From: Hyperoodon ampullatus
Lineage: Eukaryota > Chordata > Mammalia > Artiodactyla > Ziphiidae
Length of the DNA stretch: 64,000 nt
Reading direction: 5' to 3'
Assembly: GCA_949752795.1 (NCBI GenBank)
Contig: CATKHW010000365.1
Span: forward strand, 372,001 to 436,000
Made by a program: the position numbers and the translations under genes. The notes under the pieces were generated by a model, which worked only from the letters and a program-made list of their open reading frames with translations, was not told the origin of the DNA and did not search any database. Each line of letters begins with the position of its first letter. Position 1 is the first letter of the stretch. Below, piece by piece: positions 62,412 to 64,000 of the stretch.

Positions 62412-63405
62412 AAAATGAATTTCAAAAAACCCCCCCAAAACAGCGAAATTCTTACACAATTCCTTCAGGGGTTCTGATGAAACCTGGAATGACCCTATCT
62501 GCAAAGACAGCTGGATGAGACATAAGGCTGGACACTTGGGACTGAGAGGACTGGTGAGATTGGGAGAGAAAATGCAGACCTTTTAAAGTAGTAATGCATG
62601 CCACCATTCCATGTGTCCCAAATCTCCAGGTAGAAGGGAATATCACTACAATTATAACATGTATGGGAAACCTAGAAAATGGACACCCTGTGATGGCGAA
62701 AGGTTTCTAAAACTCTCCTAATTTTTCCTCTCCTTGTGCTCCACTTTGGCATTCCAACTGCTTTACTATCAATCTCCCAACTTAGGAGAGTCAGCCCCTA
62801 TAACCTCCTGGTTCGCACAGTTTGCTAATTGTGCAGAGGATGAAAGGGAAGAGGGAGAACCAATCAGAGAGTAGATGTAGGCATTTGGACGGGCACATGT
62901 CACTCTAATTTCCTGGCAGGAAGAAGAATTAACCAAAGCCTCAGCCACCCACAGGGAACCAATATAGCCACCCCTGGAACCTGTATAGGTCCTGAAGCAA
63001 AATTGTGGATTTGCAGCCAGCTCACAAAGATGGGATTTGAAAATTGGAGCTCAGGGGCACAGCAATTCACAAACGTGCAGACTTATAAAGGACTACTCAC
63101 TTCCAAAAATCTGTTGAGGGAAGGAAATGAAGCGGCCTTGAAAATGACGCAGAATTTCACAAAACATATTTCAAGAGGTAAATTGGAATCGCCTTTAAAG
63201 CACAGGAAAAGCATCCCAACTTGGACAGAGATGCACTTGGCCAAAAAGGACATATGCCTTTTCTCCTGAATATATTCAGAAGAAAACGCATACACCCTTT
63301 TTGGCCAATCAAGCAAGTGTGCAATACAAATCCACACTACAAAGAATTGTCACTTACCACCGGTCAAAAGGGACATCCGAATATCTGTAAAAACCAGAAA
63401 GGCAA
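62412..63405 (+). repeat. Copy of family A (relic 3, truncated)
   Basis: Phase 1 to about 990, closer to the main array than relics 1 and 2. The palindrome (63236-63309) has six mismatches between arms. It stops inside the LINE-1-like part (ccagaaaggcaaga), where the minisatellite begins. Confidence 0.9.
62945..62989. repeat. Short diverged tandem duplication in relic 3
   Basis: A segment present once in array A units is doubled here: ccacccacagggaacc...tatag (62945-62967) and ccacccctggaacctgtata (62968-62987). Confidence 0.8.
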
Positions 63406-63416
63406 GAGAGAGATGG

Positions 63417-64000
63417 CAAGGGTATGAAGCAATGTGATCCCAATGGTCATGGAGGATTGTGATGACAAGCGCATGGAGAATTGTGATGACAAGATTATGT
63501 ACCATTTTGTTGACAAAGGCAAGGAGCATTATGATGACAAGGTTCATGGAGCACTGTGATGACAAGCATCACGGAGCATAGTGATTACACGGGTCATGGA
63601 GCATTGGGATGACAAGCGCATGGATCATTGTGATGACAATGGTCATGGAGCATTTTAATGACAAGAGTCCCAGATCATTGTGTTGTCAGGGTTCATGGAG
63701 CGTTGTGATGACAGTGGTCATGGAGCATTGTGATGACAGGGGTCATGGCGCATTGTGATGAGAAGGTCATGGAGCATTGGGCTGAAAATGTCCATGGAGT
63801 ACTGTGATGACAGGGGTCATGGAGCATTGTGATGACAAAGTACTGGAGCACTGTGATGAGAAGACCATGGAGCCTTGTGATGACAAGTCTCATGGAGCAT
63901 TCTGATGAAAAGTGCCATGGAGCATTGTGATTACAGGGGTCTTGGAGCATTGTGATGACAAGGGCATGGAGCATTGGGATGAGAAGGCCATGGAGCGTTC
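63417..64000. repeat. Minisatellite, 24-27 bp unit, runs off the window
   Basis: About 23 imperfect copies of a unit like catggagcattgtgatgaca followed by 4-6 variable bases (aggg, ggggt, agcg). Copies vary by substitution and small indels, and the array is more regular toward the right. A 93-codon minus frame (63,974 to 63,693) is only the repeat translated. Confidence 0.95.

Noticed and set aside
63693..63974. 93-codon repetitive minus frame
   Set aside because: It is the minisatellite read in one frame; repeat units that vary in length shift frame elsewhere in the array.

Overview
This window is mammalian nuclear DNA, almost certainly from a whale or dolphin. The best evidence is a full tRNA-derived SINE of the CHR family (58,612-58,823), which is typical of cetaceans and their closest relatives, together with cetartiodactyl-type LINE-1 3' ends. 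I find no intact protein-coding gene and no RNA gene other than the SINE's tRNA-like head. Nearly all open frames are by-products of repeats: they start at GTG or TTG rather than ATG, and they recur at fixed satellite spacing.

Layout. (1) 1-32,898: a head-to-tail macrosatellite, family A, with 18 complete units and one partial unit. Sixteen complete units are 1,739 bp and two are 1,740 bp. Each unit has about 800 bp of unassigned sequence, then a 74-bp spacerless palindrome, then a decayed LINE-1 ORF2-tail/3'UTR segment ending in an A-rich tract. (2) 32,899-55,340: a second macrosatellite, family B, with eight units of 2,722-2,731 bp and a diverged ninth partial unit. Each unit joins a GC-rich open-frame block, an old LINE-1 3'UTR relic, an unassigned piece, a CT tract, and a better-preserved 5'-truncated LINE-1. 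(3) 55,341-58,500: non-tandem DNA with a small GC-rich minisatellite, a broken class I (gammaretrovirus-like) ERV pol remnant and possibly env traces, and a weak two-exon candidate on the minus strand. (4) 58,500-58,930: a LINE-1 3'UTR split by the SINE, with a perfect 13-bp target-site duplication. (5) 59,158-63,405: three old, diverged copies of family A in the same orientation. (6) 63,406-64,000: a 24-27 bp minisatellite running off the window.

Nothing here behaves like an operon or pathway. The interest lies in satellite biology. Two unrelated macrosatellites have each captured a LINE-1 3' end. Family A carries a long palindrome in all 19 units. Uncompensated arm differences in it are often CpG-decay changes, while two non-CpG arm changes are paired across the arms in some units. 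Both arrays show recent in-register one-unit duplications, array A also shows a longer block repeat, and array edges are more diverged. The 1.74-kb unit is close to the length reported for the 'common cetacean' satellite (about 1.75 kb), but I could not compare sequences. As both arrays hold near-identical copies, copy number depends on the assembly.
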